Shown: piece after piece, positions 8,603 through 19,063 of the stretch
Position numbering within the stretch: the stretch's first letter is position 1
Layout: each line of letters opens with the position of its first letter
DNA from: Flavobacterium sp. HSC-32F16
Lineage (GTDB): Bacteria > Bacteroidota > Bacteroidia > Flavobacteriales > Flavobacteriaceae
NCBI RefSeq assembly: GCF_024171645.1
Contig: NZ_JALKAC010000008.1
Span: 1-64,000 of the forward strand
Length of the DNA: 64,000 nucleotides
Direction: 5' to 3'
Position numbers and translations under genes: made by a program
Notes under the pieces: generated by a model
Told to the model about the DNA's origin: nothing
Seen by the model: only the letters and a program-made list of their open reading frames with translations
Databases searched by the model: none

Positions 8603-8950
8603 ATGAAAAGTGGAGTATTCAGCATATTAAAAGCAAGATTTCTAATAAACGACGATGCCGTAAAAAACTGGCGATTCATTGTTTTTATAATTCTGCTGGC
8701 GATTCTGATGATTGCAAATACACAGCGATACGAGCAAAAGGTTTTTGAAATAGCAAAACTAAATAACGAAGTAAAAGAACTAAGATCAGAATTTGTAGAT
8801 CGACGTTCAGAATTAATGAAGTTGAAAATGGAGTCGACGATATCAGATAAAATGCTCGAAAAGCAGATTTTTCCATCAACGGTGCCTCCGGTGAAAATAG
8901 AAGTTAAAAAAGAAGAAGAAAAAAATTTCTTTAAAAGAATATGGCAGTAG
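8603..8950 (+). CDS. ftsL: FtsL-like cell division protein
   Basis: A 115-residue bitopic protein: short cytoplasmic N-terminus, one membrane helix at about residues 26-40, then a periplasmic coiled coil (NNEVKELRSEFVDRRSELMKLKME) and a lysine/glutamate-rich tail. Size, topology and location between rsmH and ftsI match FtsL of Bacteroidota. FtsL scaffolds FtsQ/FtsB-type proteins and activates FtsWI. The 3' end overlaps ftsI by 10 bp. Confidence 0.85.
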   Translation: MKSGVFSILKARFLINDDAVKNWRFIVFIILLAILMIANTQRYEQKVFEIAKLNNEVKELRSEFVDRRSELMKLKMESTISDKMLEKQIFPSTVPPVKIEVKKEEEKNFFKRIWQ

Positions 8951-10950
8951 ACGATAAACATATATCCTACAGAATTTACCTCGTAGCAGTTTTCATCTTT
9001 TTGATGGCAATTGCTATTGTCGTTAAATTAACCAATATTCAATGGGTTGAGGGAGATTACTACAGAAAACTGGCAAAACAGCGTACTGTTAGAAACTTTG
9101 TGATTCCGGCAAATAAAGGAAATATCTATTCTGCTGACGGAAGTTTGCTGGCAACATCAATCCCGAATTATGAAATTCGTTTTGATGCAAAAGCGCCAAA
9201 GACAGAAACTTTTGAAAAATATATTAAGTTATTATCAGATTCTTTAGAAACTGTTTTAGACAGACCATCAGGGTATTATGAAAAAGAATTAAGAAAAGCC
9301 AGAGCAAATAAAAACCGTTATTATTTAATTGCCCGCAATTTAAGTTATACCGAATATGTGAAAATTAAAGGTTTTCCATTATTCAATTTAGGCGCTTTTA
9401 AAGGCGGAATCATTGTAGAACAGGAAACGGTTAGAAAACATCCGATAGGAAAAATTGCAGAAAGAACTATTGGTTATGACCGAATTGACCCTGCTACAGG
9501 AGTAGAAGTTGGAAAAGGAATCGAATGGGCTTTTAAGAACTATTTGAATGGAAAAGACGGGAAAATTCTAAAACAGAAAATTGCAAAAGGACAATGGAAA
9601 CCTATTCGCGATGTAAATGAAGTAGATCCAATTGACGGTTACGATGTTATTTCGACAATAGACGTTTTTATTCAGGATATTGCGCACCATGCTTTGTTAA
9701 AACAATTAGAAGATTACGAAGCGGATCACGGTTGTGTTGTGGTTATGGAAACTGAAACAGGACATGTTAAAGCAATTTCGAATTTAGGAAGAGCAGAAGA
9801 CGGATCGTATTACGAAACAACAAATTATGCTATTGCAGAATCTCAGGAACCCGGATCGACTTTTAAACTAGTGGATTTAATGGCGATTTTAGAAGATAAA
9901 GTAGCCGACACGAGTACGGTTTATGACAGTAACGGTGGTGTAGTTAAATACTATGGAAAATCGGTACGCGATTCGCATCATGGCGGTTACGGAAAAGTTT
10001 CATTGGCTCGCGGATTCGAACTTTCATCAAATACTGTAATGGTTCAGGCGGTTTATAACAATTACAAAAATAACCCGTCTAAGTTTGTAAATCATATTAA
10101 AGGATACGGATTAGACAAGACATTAGGATTGCATTTTAAGGGAGAAGGAAGACCATATATTCCACAGCCCGGAGACAAACATTGGTCAGGAACTACACTT
10201 CCGTGGATGGCTTTTGGATATAATGTTTCAGTTACGCCAATGCAGATATTAGCATTTTACAATTCAGTAGCTAATAATGGGGTTATGGTAAAACCGCAGT
10301 TTGTATCTGAAATAAAAGAATGGAACAAAACCATCAAGAAATTTGATGTTGAAGTAATAAACCCAAGAGTTTGTTCGCCTGAGACATTGAAGAAAGTAAG
10401 AGCAGTTTTGCAAAATGTGGTTAAAAAAGGAACAGGCTCTAAACTGTATTCGAAAGATTTTTCCATGGCAGGAAAAACAGGAACAGCTCAGGTTAATTAC
10501 GGAGGTAAAGAAGGAAAATCAGCATTGTATTATGCCTCTTCTTTCGTTGGATATTTTCCGGCAGATCACCCAAAATATTCTTGTATTGTAGTGGTTCACA
10601 AACCCAATACATCTAAAAATAATTATTACGGAGCAGATGTTGCAGGGCCGGTTTTTAAAAGAATCGCTCAGAAGATTTTTACAGATGCGCCTTCAACCAA
10701 TAAAATAAAACAACTGGATTCGAAGATTTCAAAACAAGAAATCAGTTATGATAAATATGAGAAGGAGGCCAATAAGAAATTAAATCAGATTCCTAATTTA
10801 AAAGGAATGCCGGGAATGGACGCGGTTGCTTTGCTTGAGAATTTAGGTTTAAAAGTAAAAGTAAACGGATTTGGAAAAGTTAAGAATCAATCGATTCAGG
10901 CGGGACAAAACATAATTAAAAACACAACTATAGTATTAGAATTATCGTGA
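8941..10950 (+). CDS. ftsI: Penicillin-binding protein, septal transpeptidase FtsI
   Basis: A 669-residue class B PBP. An N-terminal membrane anchor (about residues 10-30) is followed by the dimerisation domain and the transpeptidase domain with STFK (306-309, nucleophile Ser), SSN (362-364) and KTGT (512-515). A PASTA domain ends the protein (about 613-669). It crosslinks septal peptidoglycan with FtsW. The stop overlaps the GTG start of murE by three bases (GTGA). Confidence 0.96.
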   Translation: MAVDDKHISYRIYLVAVFIFLMAIAIVVKLTNIQWVEGDYYRKLAKQRTVRNFVIPANKGNIYSADGSLLATSIPNYEIRFDAKAPKTETFEKYIKLLSDSLETVLDRPSGYYEKELRKARANKNRYYLIARNLSYTEYVKIKGFPLFNLGAFKGGIIVEQETVRKHPIGKIAERTIGYDRIDPATGVEVGKGIEWAFKNYLNGKDGKILKQKIAKGQWKPIRDVNEVDPIDGYDVISTIDVFIQDIAHHALLKQLEDYEADHGCVVVMETETGHVKAISNLGRAEDGSYYETTNYAIAESQEPGSTFKLVDLMAILEDKVADTSTVYDSNGGVVKYYGKSVRDSHHGGYGKVSLARGFELSSNTVMVQAVYNNYKNNPSKFVNHIKGYGLDKTLGLHFKGEGRPYIPQPGDKHWSGTTLPWMAFGYNVSVTPMQILAFYNSVANNGVMVKPQFVSEIKEWNKTIKKFDVEVINPRVCSPETLKKVRAVLQNVVKKGTGSKLYSKDFSMAGKTGTAQVNYGGKEGKSALYYASSFVGYFPADHPKYSCIVVVHKPNTSKNNYYGADVAGPVFKRIAQKIFTDAPSTNKIKQLDSKISKQEISYDKYEKEANKKLNQIPNLKGMPGMDAVALLENLGLKVKVNGFGKVKNQSIQAGQNIIKNTTIVLELS

Positions 10951-12410
10951 AAATACTAAAAGACATATTATATAAAGTGGCTATCGAATCTGTAACAGGT
11001 TTGACAGACATTGGTATCCAGAAAATTGAATTTGATTCACGTAAGGTAGAATCAAACGATGTTTTTGTGGCAATTCGCGGTTCACTTTCTGATGGACACG
11101 ATTATATCGAAAAAGCAATTCAGTTAGGTGCAAAAGCCATTATTTGTGATACACTTCCTGAAAATATTCAGAAAGACGTTACTTATATTCAGGTAAAAGA
11201 TACCAATACCGCTTTGGCTTTTATGGCTGCTAATTATTTTGAAGATCCATCTGCAAAACTAAAATTAGTTGGCGTAACAGGTACAAACGGAAAAACAACA
11301 ATTGCATCGTTATTGTTTCAGTTGTTTAAAAAAGCAGGGTTTAAAGTTGGATTATTATCAACTGTAAAAATCATAGTCGATGAAACCGAATATCCTGCAA
11401 CGCATACAACGCCGGATTCTATTACAATCAATCATTATTTAAATGAAATGATTGAAGCAGGAGTAACGCATTGTTTTATGGAAGTGAGTTCGCACGGAAT
11501 CCATCAAAAACGTACAGAAGCTTTACATTTTGTGGGCGGGATTTTCACGAACCTTTCGCACGATCATTTGGATTATCATCCAACTTTTGCAGAATACAGA
11601 GATGTAAAAAAATCATTTTTCGATTCTCTGCCAAAAACAGCTTTTGTATTATCGAACATCGATGATAAAAACGGAACTGTAATGCTGCAAAACACGGCGG
11701 CAAGAAAGTTTACATACGCTCTAAAAACGTATGCTGATTTTAAAGCAACAATTTTAGAAAGCCAATTGTCAGGTTTATTGTTGAAAATCAATGATAATGA
11801 AGTTTGGGTTAAGCTTATTGGAACTTTTAATGCTTACAATGTTTTGGCGATTTATGGTACAGCAGTTGAGTTAGGATTAGATAGTCTTGAAGCGTTGCGT
11901 TTATTGTCTGATTTAGAAAGTGTTTCGGGGCGTTTTCAATACATAGTTACTGATTCTAAAGTAACTGCAATTGTAGATTATGCACATACTCCGGATGCTT
12001 TAGAAAATGTTCTAAAAACAATTGGTGATATCCGTACCAAAAACGAACAACTAATTACGGTTGTAGGCTGCGGCGGAAATAGAGACAAAACAAAAAGACC
12101 TGTTATGGCTAAAATTGCGACAGATCTTAGTGATAAAGCAATTTTAACATCTGATAATCCAAGAAACGAAGATCCTGAAGTGATTTTAGATGAAATGGAA
12201 CAAGGTGTTGAAGCCCATAATTATAAAAAAATATTGAGAATTACCGACAGAAAACAAGCTATTAAAACCGCTTGTCAATTGGCTCAGCCAAATGATATCA
12301 TTTTAATTGCCGGTAAAGGACACGAAACGTATCAGGAAATAAATGGGGTTCGCCATCATTTTGATGATATGGAAACGGTAAAAGAAATTTTAGATCAACT
12401 GAATAAATAA
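10947..12410 (+). CDS. murE: UDP-MurNAc-L-Ala-D-Glu:meso-DAP ligase MurE
   Basis: A 487-residue Mur ligase. The ATP loop GVTGTNGKTT is at about residues 109-118. The motif DNPRNEDP in the C-terminal domain is the signature of enzymes that add meso-diaminopimelate, so the stem peptide contains DAP. The start codon is GTG and overlaps the ftsI stop, indicating coupled translation. It is cytoplasmic and acts before MurF, which is not encoded in this cluster. Confidence 0.96.
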   Translation: MKILKDILYKVAIESVTGLTDIGIQKIEFDSRKVESNDVFVAIRGSLSDGHDYIEKAIQLGAKAIICDTLPENIQKDVTYIQVKDTNTALAFMAANYFEDPSAKLKLVGVTGTNGKTTIASLLFQLFKKAGFKVGLLSTVKIIVDETEYPATHTTPDSITINHYLNEMIEAGVTHCFMEVSSHGIHQKRTEALHFVGGIFTNLSHDHLDYHPTFAEYRDVKKSFFDSLPKTAFVLSNIDDKNGTVMLQNTAARKFTYALKTYADFKATILESQLSGLLLKINDNEVWVKLIGTFNAYNVLAIYGTAVELGLDSLEALRLLSDLESVSGRFQYIVTDSKVTAIVDYAHTPDALENVLKTIGDIRTKNEQLITVVGCGGNRDKTKRPVMAKIATDLSDKAILTSDNPRNEDPEVILDEMEQGVEAHNYKKILRITDRKQAIKTACQLAQPNDIILIAGKGHETYQEINGVRHHFDDMETVKEILDQLNK

Positions 12411-12486
12411 TATTCTAATTCCAGAATACCACACCATAAAAACTGGAATTTGAAAAAAAAGAAATTGAAAATTAAAATAAAGGGAT

Positions 12487-13719
12487 ATGCTGTACTATTT
12501 ATTTGAATATTTTGACAAAACATTAGATGTGCCGGGAACAGGGGTTTTCCAATACATTACTTTTAGATCGGCTTTAGCATTTATGCTTTCACTGCTTTTG
12601 TCAACTATTTATGGTAAAAGGGTGATTAACTTTTTGCGTCGTCAGCAGGTTGGAGAAACAGTTCGCGAACTGGGTCTTGCAGGTCAAAACGAGAAAGCAG
12701 GTACGCCTACAATGGGAGGATTAATTATCATTTTTGCTACATTAATTCCAGTTTTTCTATTTGCTAGGCTGCATAATATTTATATCGTTTTACTGATTGT
12801 AACAACGCTATGGATGGGAACTATTGGTTTTGTTGACGATTATATCAAAATATTCAAAAAAGACAAACAAGGACTTAAAGGAATTTTTAAAGTTATAGGT
12901 CAGGTTGGTCTTGGAATTATTGTAGGTGCAGTTCTTTATTTTAATCCTGCCGTTACAGTAAGAACCGATACCGGACGTACAGATGTTTTTAAAACTGCAG
13001 CAAATACAACAGTTGTACTGCCTGCGCCAGTTGAGGAAAAATCGACAGCAACTACAATTCCTTTCGTAAAAAATAATGAATTTGATTATGCTGAAGTTCT
13101 TTCTTTTATGGGTGACGGATATGAAAAATGGGCCTGGCTGATATTTATTCCAGTTGTAATTTTCATAATCACAGCAGTTTCAAACGGGGCAAATTTAACG
13201 GATGGTATCGATGGGCTCGCGGCCGGAACTTCCGCAGTTTCTGTCCTCGCACTCGGGATATTTACATTCGTTTCAGGAAATATTATTTTTTCAAATTATC
13301 TCAATATAATGTATATCCCCAATTCGGGAGAAATGACCGTCTTTATATCTGCTTTTGTTGGAGCATTAATTGGATTTCTTTGGTACAATTCATTTCCGGC
13401 ATCAGTATTTATGGGAGATACGGGAAGTTTGACCATTGGAGGAATCATCGCAGTATTAGCTATTGCAGTTCGTAAAGAAATATTGATTGTTTTGTTTTGC
13501 GGAATTTTCCTTGCCGAAAGTGCTTCCGTAATTATTCAGGTAACTTATTTTAAATATACTAAGAAGCGTTTTGGCGAAGGCCGAAGAATTTTTCTGATGT
13601 CACCGCTTCATCATCATTATCAGAAAAAAGGATATCATGAAAGTAAAATTGTGACCCGTTTCTGGATTGTTGCCGTAATGTTAGCCATTTTATCAATCGT
13701 TACTTTAAAATTAAGATAG
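12487..13719 (+). CDS. mraY: Phospho-MurNAc-pentapeptide transferase MraY
   Basis: A 410-residue polytopic membrane enzyme making lipid I from UDP-MurNAc-pentapeptide and undecaprenyl phosphate. Diagnostic motifs: DDYIKIFKKDKQGL, NLTDGIDGLAAG and MGDTGSL, plus the terminal HHHYQKKG stretch. A loop of about 60 residues with TVRTDTGRTDVF and an alanine/threonine-rich part is inserted after the fourth or fifth helix, as in other Bacteroidota. murD begins immediately after the stop. Confidence 0.96.
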   Translation: MLYYLFEYFDKTLDVPGTGVFQYITFRSALAFMLSLLLSTIYGKRVINFLRRQQVGETVRELGLAGQNEKAGTPTMGGLIIIFATLIPVFLFARLHNIYIVLLIVTTLWMGTIGFVDDYIKIFKKDKQGLKGIFKVIGQVGLGIIVGAVLYFNPAVTVRTDTGRTDVFKTAANTTVVLPAPVEEKSTATTIPFVKNNEFDYAEVLSFMGDGYEKWAWLIFIPVVIFIITAVSNGANLTDGIDGLAAGTSAVSVLALGIFTFVSGNIIFSNYLNIMYIPNSGEMTVFISAFVGALIGFLWYNSFPASVFMGDTGSLTIGGIIAVLAIAVRKEILIVLFCGIFLAESASVIIQVTYFKYTKKRFGEGRRIFLMSPLHHHYQKKGYHESKIVTRFWIVAVMLAILSIVTLKLR

Positions 13720-15051
13720 ATGAGATTAGTGGTATTGGGCGGAGGAGAAAGCGGTGTTGGAACCGCCATTCTCGGAAAGAAAAAAGGATATGACGTTTTT
13801 GTATCTGATTTCGGAAAGATAAAAGAAAGCTATAAAGAAGTTCTTATCATTAATAAGATTGCCTGGGAAGAAGAACAGCATACCGAAGATTTGATTCTGA
13901 ATGCTGATGTGGTGATGAAAAGCCCGGGAATTCCGGAGAAATCTCCAATAATAAAAAAGCTGGTTGCGGCGGGAGTAAAAGTAATTTCGGAAATAGAATT
14001 CGCAAAACCTTTTACAGAAGCGCTGACAGTAGGGATTACGGGAAGTAATGGTAAAACAACCACCACAATGCTTACGTATCATTTGCTAAAATCAGCCGGA
14101 CTCAATGTAGGTTTAGGAGGAAATATAGGAAAGAGTTTTGCCTGGCAGGTAGCCGAAAATAAATACGACGCATACGTTCTTGAATTAAGCAGTTTTCAAT
14201 TAGACGGAATAATAGATTACCGGCCGGATATTGCCATAATAACCAATATCAGCCCGGATCATTTGGATCGATATGAATATAAATATGAAAATTATATCAA
14301 TTCGAAATTCCGAATAACGATGAACCAGACCGAAAGTGATTATCTCATTTATGATGCAGACGATGAAGCAAGCGCAGAATGGTTAAAAAACAACAAAACA
14401 AAAGCAAAATTAATTCCTTTTTCATTGACCAAAACATTCGATGAAGGGGCTTCTATAAATAACAACAAAATGGAAATAAAGATCAACCAAGAAGAGTTTA
14501 CAATGGATACTGAACACATTGCGTTAGAAGGAAAACATAATATGAAAAACGCAATGGCAGCAAGCTCTGTAGCAAAATTGATGCAAATTAGAAATGCAAC
14601 GATTCGTGAAAGTTTATCTAATTTCCAAGGTGTTGAGCACCGTTTAGAAAAAGTATTAAAAATTCAGAATGTACAATATATCAACGATTCAAAAGCAACA
14701 AACGTAAACGCTACTTTCTTTGCTTTAGACAGCATGAATGTTCCAACGGTTTGGATTGTAGGAGGAGTTGATAAAGGAAATGATTACAACGAATTAATGT
14801 CATTAGTTCGTGAAAAAGTAAAAGCGATTATCTGCTTAGGAGTCGACAACCGTAAAATTATTGACGCTTTTGGAGCTGTAGTAGACATTATGGTTGAAGT
14901 AAACAATATGAGCGATGCAGTAAAAACTGCTCAGAGATTAACAGAAAAAGGTGACGCTGTTTTATTGTCTCCAGCCTGCGCGAGTTTCGATTTATTCGAA
15001 AACTACGAAGATCGTGGAAAACAATTCAAACAAGCAGTCCATAACTTGTAG
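13720..15051 (+). CDS. murD: UDP-MurNAc-L-Ala:D-Glu ligase MurD
   Basis: A 443-residue Mur ligase. The N-terminal Rossmann-like domain starts VVLGGGESGVGTA; the ATP loop is GITGSNGKTTTT at about residue 106-117; the central HRLEKV and NDSKATN motifs and the C-terminal SPACASFD box are all present. It adds D-glutamate to UDP-MurNAc-L-Ala. The ATG directly abuts the mraY stop codon. Confidence 0.96.
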   Translation: MRLVVLGGGESGVGTAILGKKKGYDVFVSDFGKIKESYKEVLIINKIAWEEEQHTEDLILNADVVMKSPGIPEKSPIIKKLVAAGVKVISEIEFAKPFTEALTVGITGSNGKTTTTMLTYHLLKSAGLNVGLGGNIGKSFAWQVAENKYDAYVLELSSFQLDGIIDYRPDIAIITNISPDHLDRYEYKYENYINSKFRITMNQTESDYLIYDADDEASAEWLKNNKTKAKLIPFSLTKTFDEGASINNNKMEIKINQEEFTMDTEHIALEGKHNMKNAMAASSVAKLMQIRNATIRESLSNFQGVEHRLEKVLKIQNVQYINDSKATNVNATFFALDSMNVPTVWIVGGVDKGNDYNELMSLVREKVKAIICLGVDNRKIIDAFGAVVDIMVEVNNMSDAVKTAQRLTEKGDAVLLSPACASFDLFENYEDRGKQFKQAVHNL

Positions 15052-15064
15052 AAAATAGTTTAAA

Positions 15065-15101
15065 GTTTCACGTTTCAAGTTCGACACCTGAAACGTGAAA
15101 C
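15065..15101. repeat. 13-bp inverted repeat between murD and ftsW
   Basis: GTTTCACGTTTCA at 15065-15077 and TGAAACGTGAAAC at 15089-15101 are perfect inverted complements with an 11-base loop; further TGAAAC copies follow. Related CAAGTTTCAAGTT stretches occur at about 46960. This is a typical Flavobacterium intergenic repeat; without a T run it is unlikely to be a strong terminator inside the operon. Confidence 0.6.
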
Positions 15102-15134
15102 CTGAAACAAAAAGAAACTTGAAACAAAACAACA

Positions 15135-16454
15135 ATGAAGGAGCTAGTTAACAAACTAAAAGGAGATAGGGTAATATGGTCATTCGTGGCTCTATTGGCG
15201 TTGTTTTCGTTTATGCCTGTTTTTAGTGCGAGTAGTAATCTGGCGTATATAGGTCACGGAACCGGAAATACATTGGGTTATTTAGTAAAACACTTGGCTC
15301 ACGTTTGTATTGGCTTTCTGATTATTTACTGGGTTCACAAAGTGCCGTATCATTATTTTAGAGCGATTTCGAAAATTGCCCTTCCGGTGGTTTGGCTGTT
15401 ATTATTATACACCTTGTTGAAAGGAACTGTAATTGCAGGAGCAAATGCAAGTCGTTGGATTCAGGTACCGTTCATTGGAATTACATTTCAGACATCAACA
15501 TTAGCAGCCAGCGTATTATTTATTTACGTAGCGCGTTATTTGTCAAAAACCAAAGAAGAAAACGAACCGTTTCAAACCTCGTTTATTCAGCTTTGGATAC
15601 CGGTTTTTATCACTTTAGCATTGATATTGCCAGCCAACTTTTCGACCACAGCGTTGATTTTTGCAATGGTAATGATGCTGACATTTATTGGTAAATATCC
15701 ATTAAAATATATTGCTTTTATCATCGGGTCGGGAATTGCCATGTTGGCATTTTTCCTTTTGGTAGCAAAAGCATTTCCGGAATCAAGATTTTTCAGCAGG
15801 GTCTCAACATGGGAAAGTCGTATTATGAACTTCACCACAGATAAACCGGATGAAGATGATTATCAGATTGAAAAAGCAAAAATTGCAATCGCATCAGGAA
15901 GATTAGGCGGATTAGGACCAGGTAAAAGTGTCCAAAAGAACTTTTTACCACAGTCATCTTCCGATTTTATTTATGCTATTGTTGTAGAAGAATATGGTTT
16001 AGTAGGCGGCGTTTCAATATTAGTTCTGTATTTATTGTTATTGTTCCGATTTGTGATTGCCTCGCATAAAGCCAATACGTTATTTGGAAAACTAGTCGTC
16101 GTCGGCCTCGGATTTCCCATGATATTTCAGGCGATGATTAATATGGCGGTCGCCGTCGAATTATTACCGGTAACAGGGCAGACGCTTCCGCTGATAAGTT
16201 CGGGAGGAAGTTCAATCTGGATGACTTGTTTCTCTCTTGGAATCATTATTAGTGTAACTAAGAAAGACGAAGAAATTGCAGAAGAGCAGGAAGAAAAGGA
16301 AAGAAGAAAAGAAGCACTTCAAAGATTAATAGACAAAGAATTGGCAGAAGAAGATTTGCCAGTTGATGAAAGAGAAGAAATTTACGAAGACGAAGCCATG
16401 TATTCAATTCAGGATAATTCAAAAAATCCGATGAATGCAGTTTTAAATAAATAA
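15135..16454 (+). CDS. ftsW: Septal peptidoglycan glycosyltransferase FtsW
   Basis: A 439-residue SEDS-family membrane protein with about ten helices. Family marks include NASRWIQVPFIG in the early part, GPGKSVQKNFLPQSSSDFI in the long periplasmic loop and LPLISSGGSS near the last helices. A cytoplasmic tail of about 65 residues rich in Glu, Lys and Arg follows the last helix, longer than in proteobacteria. It polymerises septal glycan with FtsI. Confidence 0.95.
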   Translation: MKELVNKLKGDRVIWSFVALLALFSFMPVFSASSNLAYIGHGTGNTLGYLVKHLAHVCIGFLIIYWVHKVPYHYFRAISKIALPVVWLLLLYTLLKGTVIAGANASRWIQVPFIGITFQTSTLAASVLFIYVARYLSKTKEENEPFQTSFIQLWIPVFITLALILPANFSTTALIFAMVMMLTFIGKYPLKYIAFIIGSGIAMLAFFLLVAKAFPESRFFSRVSTWESRIMNFTTDKPDEDDYQIEKAKIAIASGRLGGLGPGKSVQKNFLPQSSSDFIYAIVVEEYGLVGGVSILVLYLLLLFRFVIASHKANTLFGKLVVVGLGFPMIFQAMINMAVAVELLPVTGQTLPLISSGGSSIWMTCFSLGIIISVTKKDEEIAEEQEEKERRKEALQRLIDKELAEEDLPVDEREEIYEDEAMYSIQDNSKNPMNAVLNK

Positions 16455-16471
16455 AAGGGATAGAATAATTT

Positions 16472-17557
16472 ATGACAAAGTATAAATTCATACTAAGCGG
16501 GGGAGGAACAGGAGGGCATATTTATCCTGCAATTGCTATTGCAAATGAATTAAAATTACAATTTCCTGATGCTGAATTTCTTTTTGTAGGTGCCAAAGAT
16601 AAAATGGAAATGCAAAAAGTACCTCAGGCAGGTTATGAAATACAAGGTCTTTGGATTGCTGGTTTACAAAGAAAATTAACCTTGCAAAATATGATGTTTC
16701 CTTTGAAACTGGCTACAAGTTTATTAGAGTCAAGACGCATCATTAGAAAGTTTAAACCAAATGCTGTAATTGGAACCGGAGGTTTTGCCAGCGGACCATT
16801 ATTACAAGCGGCAGGTTCAGCAGGAATTCCAACCGTAATTCAGGAACAGAATTCGTTTCCGGGAATTACAAACAAATTGTTGAGCAAAAAAGCAAATGCA
16901 ATTTGTGTGGCGTATGAAAATTTAGAAAGATTTTTTCCAAAAGAAAAAATCGTTTTGACAGGAAATCCGGTTCGTCAGGATTTAATTGATATCGATACCA
17001 AACGTGATGAAGCAATTGCTTTTTATGGTCTTGACCTGAATAGAAAAACACTGCTGGTATTGGGAGGAAGTTTGGGAGCGAGAAGAATCAATCAGTTAAT
17101 TGAAAAAGAACTTCAAAATTTCCTTTCACAGGATGTTCAGATTATCTGGCAATGCGGAAAATTATATTTTGAGGATTACAAAAAATACAATCAGCAAAAC
17201 GTAAGAGTCGTTGATTTTATTGAAAGAATGGATTTTGTATATGCTGCAGCCGATGTCATTATTTCAAGAGCAGGAGCTTCATCAGTTTCGGAATTATGCA
17301 TTGTAGGGAAACCAGTCATTTTTATTCCGTCTCCTAATGTCGCTGAGGATCACCAGACTAAAAATGCTCATGCGATTGTAGACGCTAAAGGTGCAATTTT
17401 GTTGAAAGAATCTGAGCTTGACAACGAGTTTAGCATTGTTTTTGAAGCGCTGCTGAAAGATGACGGAAAACAAAAACAACTGAGTGCAAATATTAAAAAA
17501 CTGGCAAGACCAGATGCAACCAAAGTAATTGTAGAACAAATCAAAAAGTTGTTATAA
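16472..17557 (+). CDS. murG: Lipid II-forming GlcNAc transferase MurG
   Basis: A 361-residue GT28 glycosyltransferase. The N-terminal glycine loop GGGTGGHIYPA is at about residues 10-20; TGNPVRQD, GGSLGARRIN and the UDP-GlcNAc site ISRAGASSVSEL are present. It transfers GlcNAc to lipid I on the inner face of the membrane. It lies 17 bp after ftsW. A 156-bp gap follows before murC, AT-rich, in which I see no terminator. Confidence 0.96.
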   Translation: MTKYKFILSGGGTGGHIYPAIAIANELKLQFPDAEFLFVGAKDKMEMQKVPQAGYEIQGLWIAGLQRKLTLQNMMFPLKLATSLLESRRIIRKFKPNAVIGTGGFASGPLLQAAGSAGIPTVIQEQNSFPGITNKLLSKKANAICVAYENLERFFPKEKIVLTGNPVRQDLIDIDTKRDEAIAFYGLDLNRKTLLVLGGSLGARRINQLIEKELQNFLSQDVQIIWQCGKLYFEDYKKYNQQNVRVVDFIERMDFVYAAADVIISRAGASSVSELCIVGKPVIFIPSPNVAEDHQTKNAHAIVDAKGAILLKESELDNEFSIVFEALLKDDGKQKQLSANIKKLARPDATKVIVEQIKKLL

Positions 17558-17713
17558 TATAATATTTTATAAAAATTATACAACGCAGAAAATAAATAAG
17601 AAGGCTATTTTAGGCAATTTAGGCTTGAAAAGACTTCAAAAATGCAAAAGTTTAATTGCTAGTTTCTTACAGATAAAAATAGAAACAATCAAGTCTGAAA
17701 AACATATTTAAAA

Positions 17714-19063
17714 ATGAATTTAAATCAAATACAAAACGTTTATTTTATTGGTATTGGAGGCATCGGAATGAGTGCTTTGGCCCGCTATTTCAAATATATT
17801 GGGAAAAAAGTTTCAGGTTATGATAAAACGCCTTCTATGCTGACAAGTGAATTAATTGAAAGTGGTATTGATATTCATTTTGAAGACAATATTAGTTTAA
17901 TTCCATCTGATTATTATGTGGAGAATACGCTGGTGATTTTTACACCTGCTGTTCCTTCAACACATTCAGAATGGCATTATTTTATTGAAAGAAATTACGA
18001 AATTAAAAAGCGTGCAGAGGTTTTAGGGATTATCACCAAAGACACTTTTAGTTTCGCCGTTGCCGGGACACACGGTAAAACCACAACATCAAGTATTTTA
18101 GGACATATTTTATACGAAAGCGGCGCAGATGTTACGGCATTTGTGGGTGGAATTGTAGAAAATTATAATTCAAATTTAATTGGAACCGGGAAAACGGTTA
18201 CCGTTGTAGAAGCAGATGAATTTGATCGTTCGTTCCTTCATTTACACCCAAATATTGCCTGCATAACCTCTATGGATGCAGACCATTTGGATATTTACGG
18301 AACAAGTGATGCCATTGAAGCTTCGTTTGTTGAGTTTGCTTCGAAAGTAGAAGATAAAAGTAAATTATTCATAACCAAAGAATTGCCTCTTGAAGGAGTT
18401 CAATGCGCTATAAATGAAGATGCTGTATATAAGGCCTATAATGTTCGAATTGAAGATGGAAGTTATGTTTTTGATGTGCAGACGCCGTCAGAAATAATAA
18501 AAGATCTTCATTTTGGATTGCCGGGAAAACACAATTTAATGAATGGGTTAATGGCTATTGCGATGGCGAAAACGTATGGCACCCCAACTGACGCCATTGC
18601 AAAAGCTATTGCTTCATTTAATGGAATTAGAAGACGTTTTTCTTATCAGATTAAATCTGAAAATTTGGTTTATATTGATGATTATGCACATCATCCAACA
18701 GAAATAAATGCTGTTCATCAGGCAGTTAGGGAATTGTATCCGGGGCGTAAAGTTTTGGCGATTTTCCAACCGCATTTGTTTAGCAGAACAAGGGATTTTG
18801 CTGATGGTTTTGCCGAAAGTTTATCTCAGTTTGACGAAGTGTTTTTAATGGATATTTATCCGGCACGTGAATTACCGATGGAAGGAATTACATCGCCATG
18901 GCTGTTGGATAAAATGACCAATTCGAACAAAAAAATTGTTGCAAAAGAAGATTTATTAGCGGAAATCAAAGCCAGTGATGCGCCGATAATTGTAACAATT
19001 GGAGCTGGTGATATTGGTGAAATGGTACCATCAATCAAAAAAATGCTGAATGAAAATATTTAA
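17714..19063 (+). CDS. murC: UDP-MurNAc:L-Ala ligase MurC
   Basis: A 449-residue Mur ligase. GIGGIGMSALA at the N-terminus binds the nucleotide sugar; AGTHGKTTTSS is the ATP loop at about residues 117-127; VEADEFDRSFL and the DDYAHHPTEI box are typical of MurC. It adds the first stem residue. The last 14 bp overlap the ftsQ start. Confidence 0.96.
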   Translation: MNLNQIQNVYFIGIGGIGMSALARYFKYIGKKVSGYDKTPSMLTSELIESGIDIHFEDNISLIPSDYYVENTLVIFTPAVPSTHSEWHYFIERNYEIKKRAEVLGIITKDTFSFAVAGTHGKTTTSSILGHILYESGADVTAFVGGIVENYNSNLIGTGKTVTVVEADEFDRSFLHLHPNIACITSMDADHLDIYGTSDAIEASFVEFASKVEDKSKLFITKELPLEGVQCAINEDAVYKAYNVRIEDGSYVFDVQTPSEIIKDLHFGLPGKHNLMNGLMAIAMAKTYGTPTDAIAKAIASFNGIRRRFSYQIKSENLVYIDDYAHHPTEINAVHQAVRELYPGRKVLAIFQPHLFSRTRDFADGFAESLSQFDEVFLMDIYPARELPMEGITSPWLLDKMTNSNKKIVAKEDLLAEIKASDAPIIVTIGAGDIGEMVPSIKKMLNENI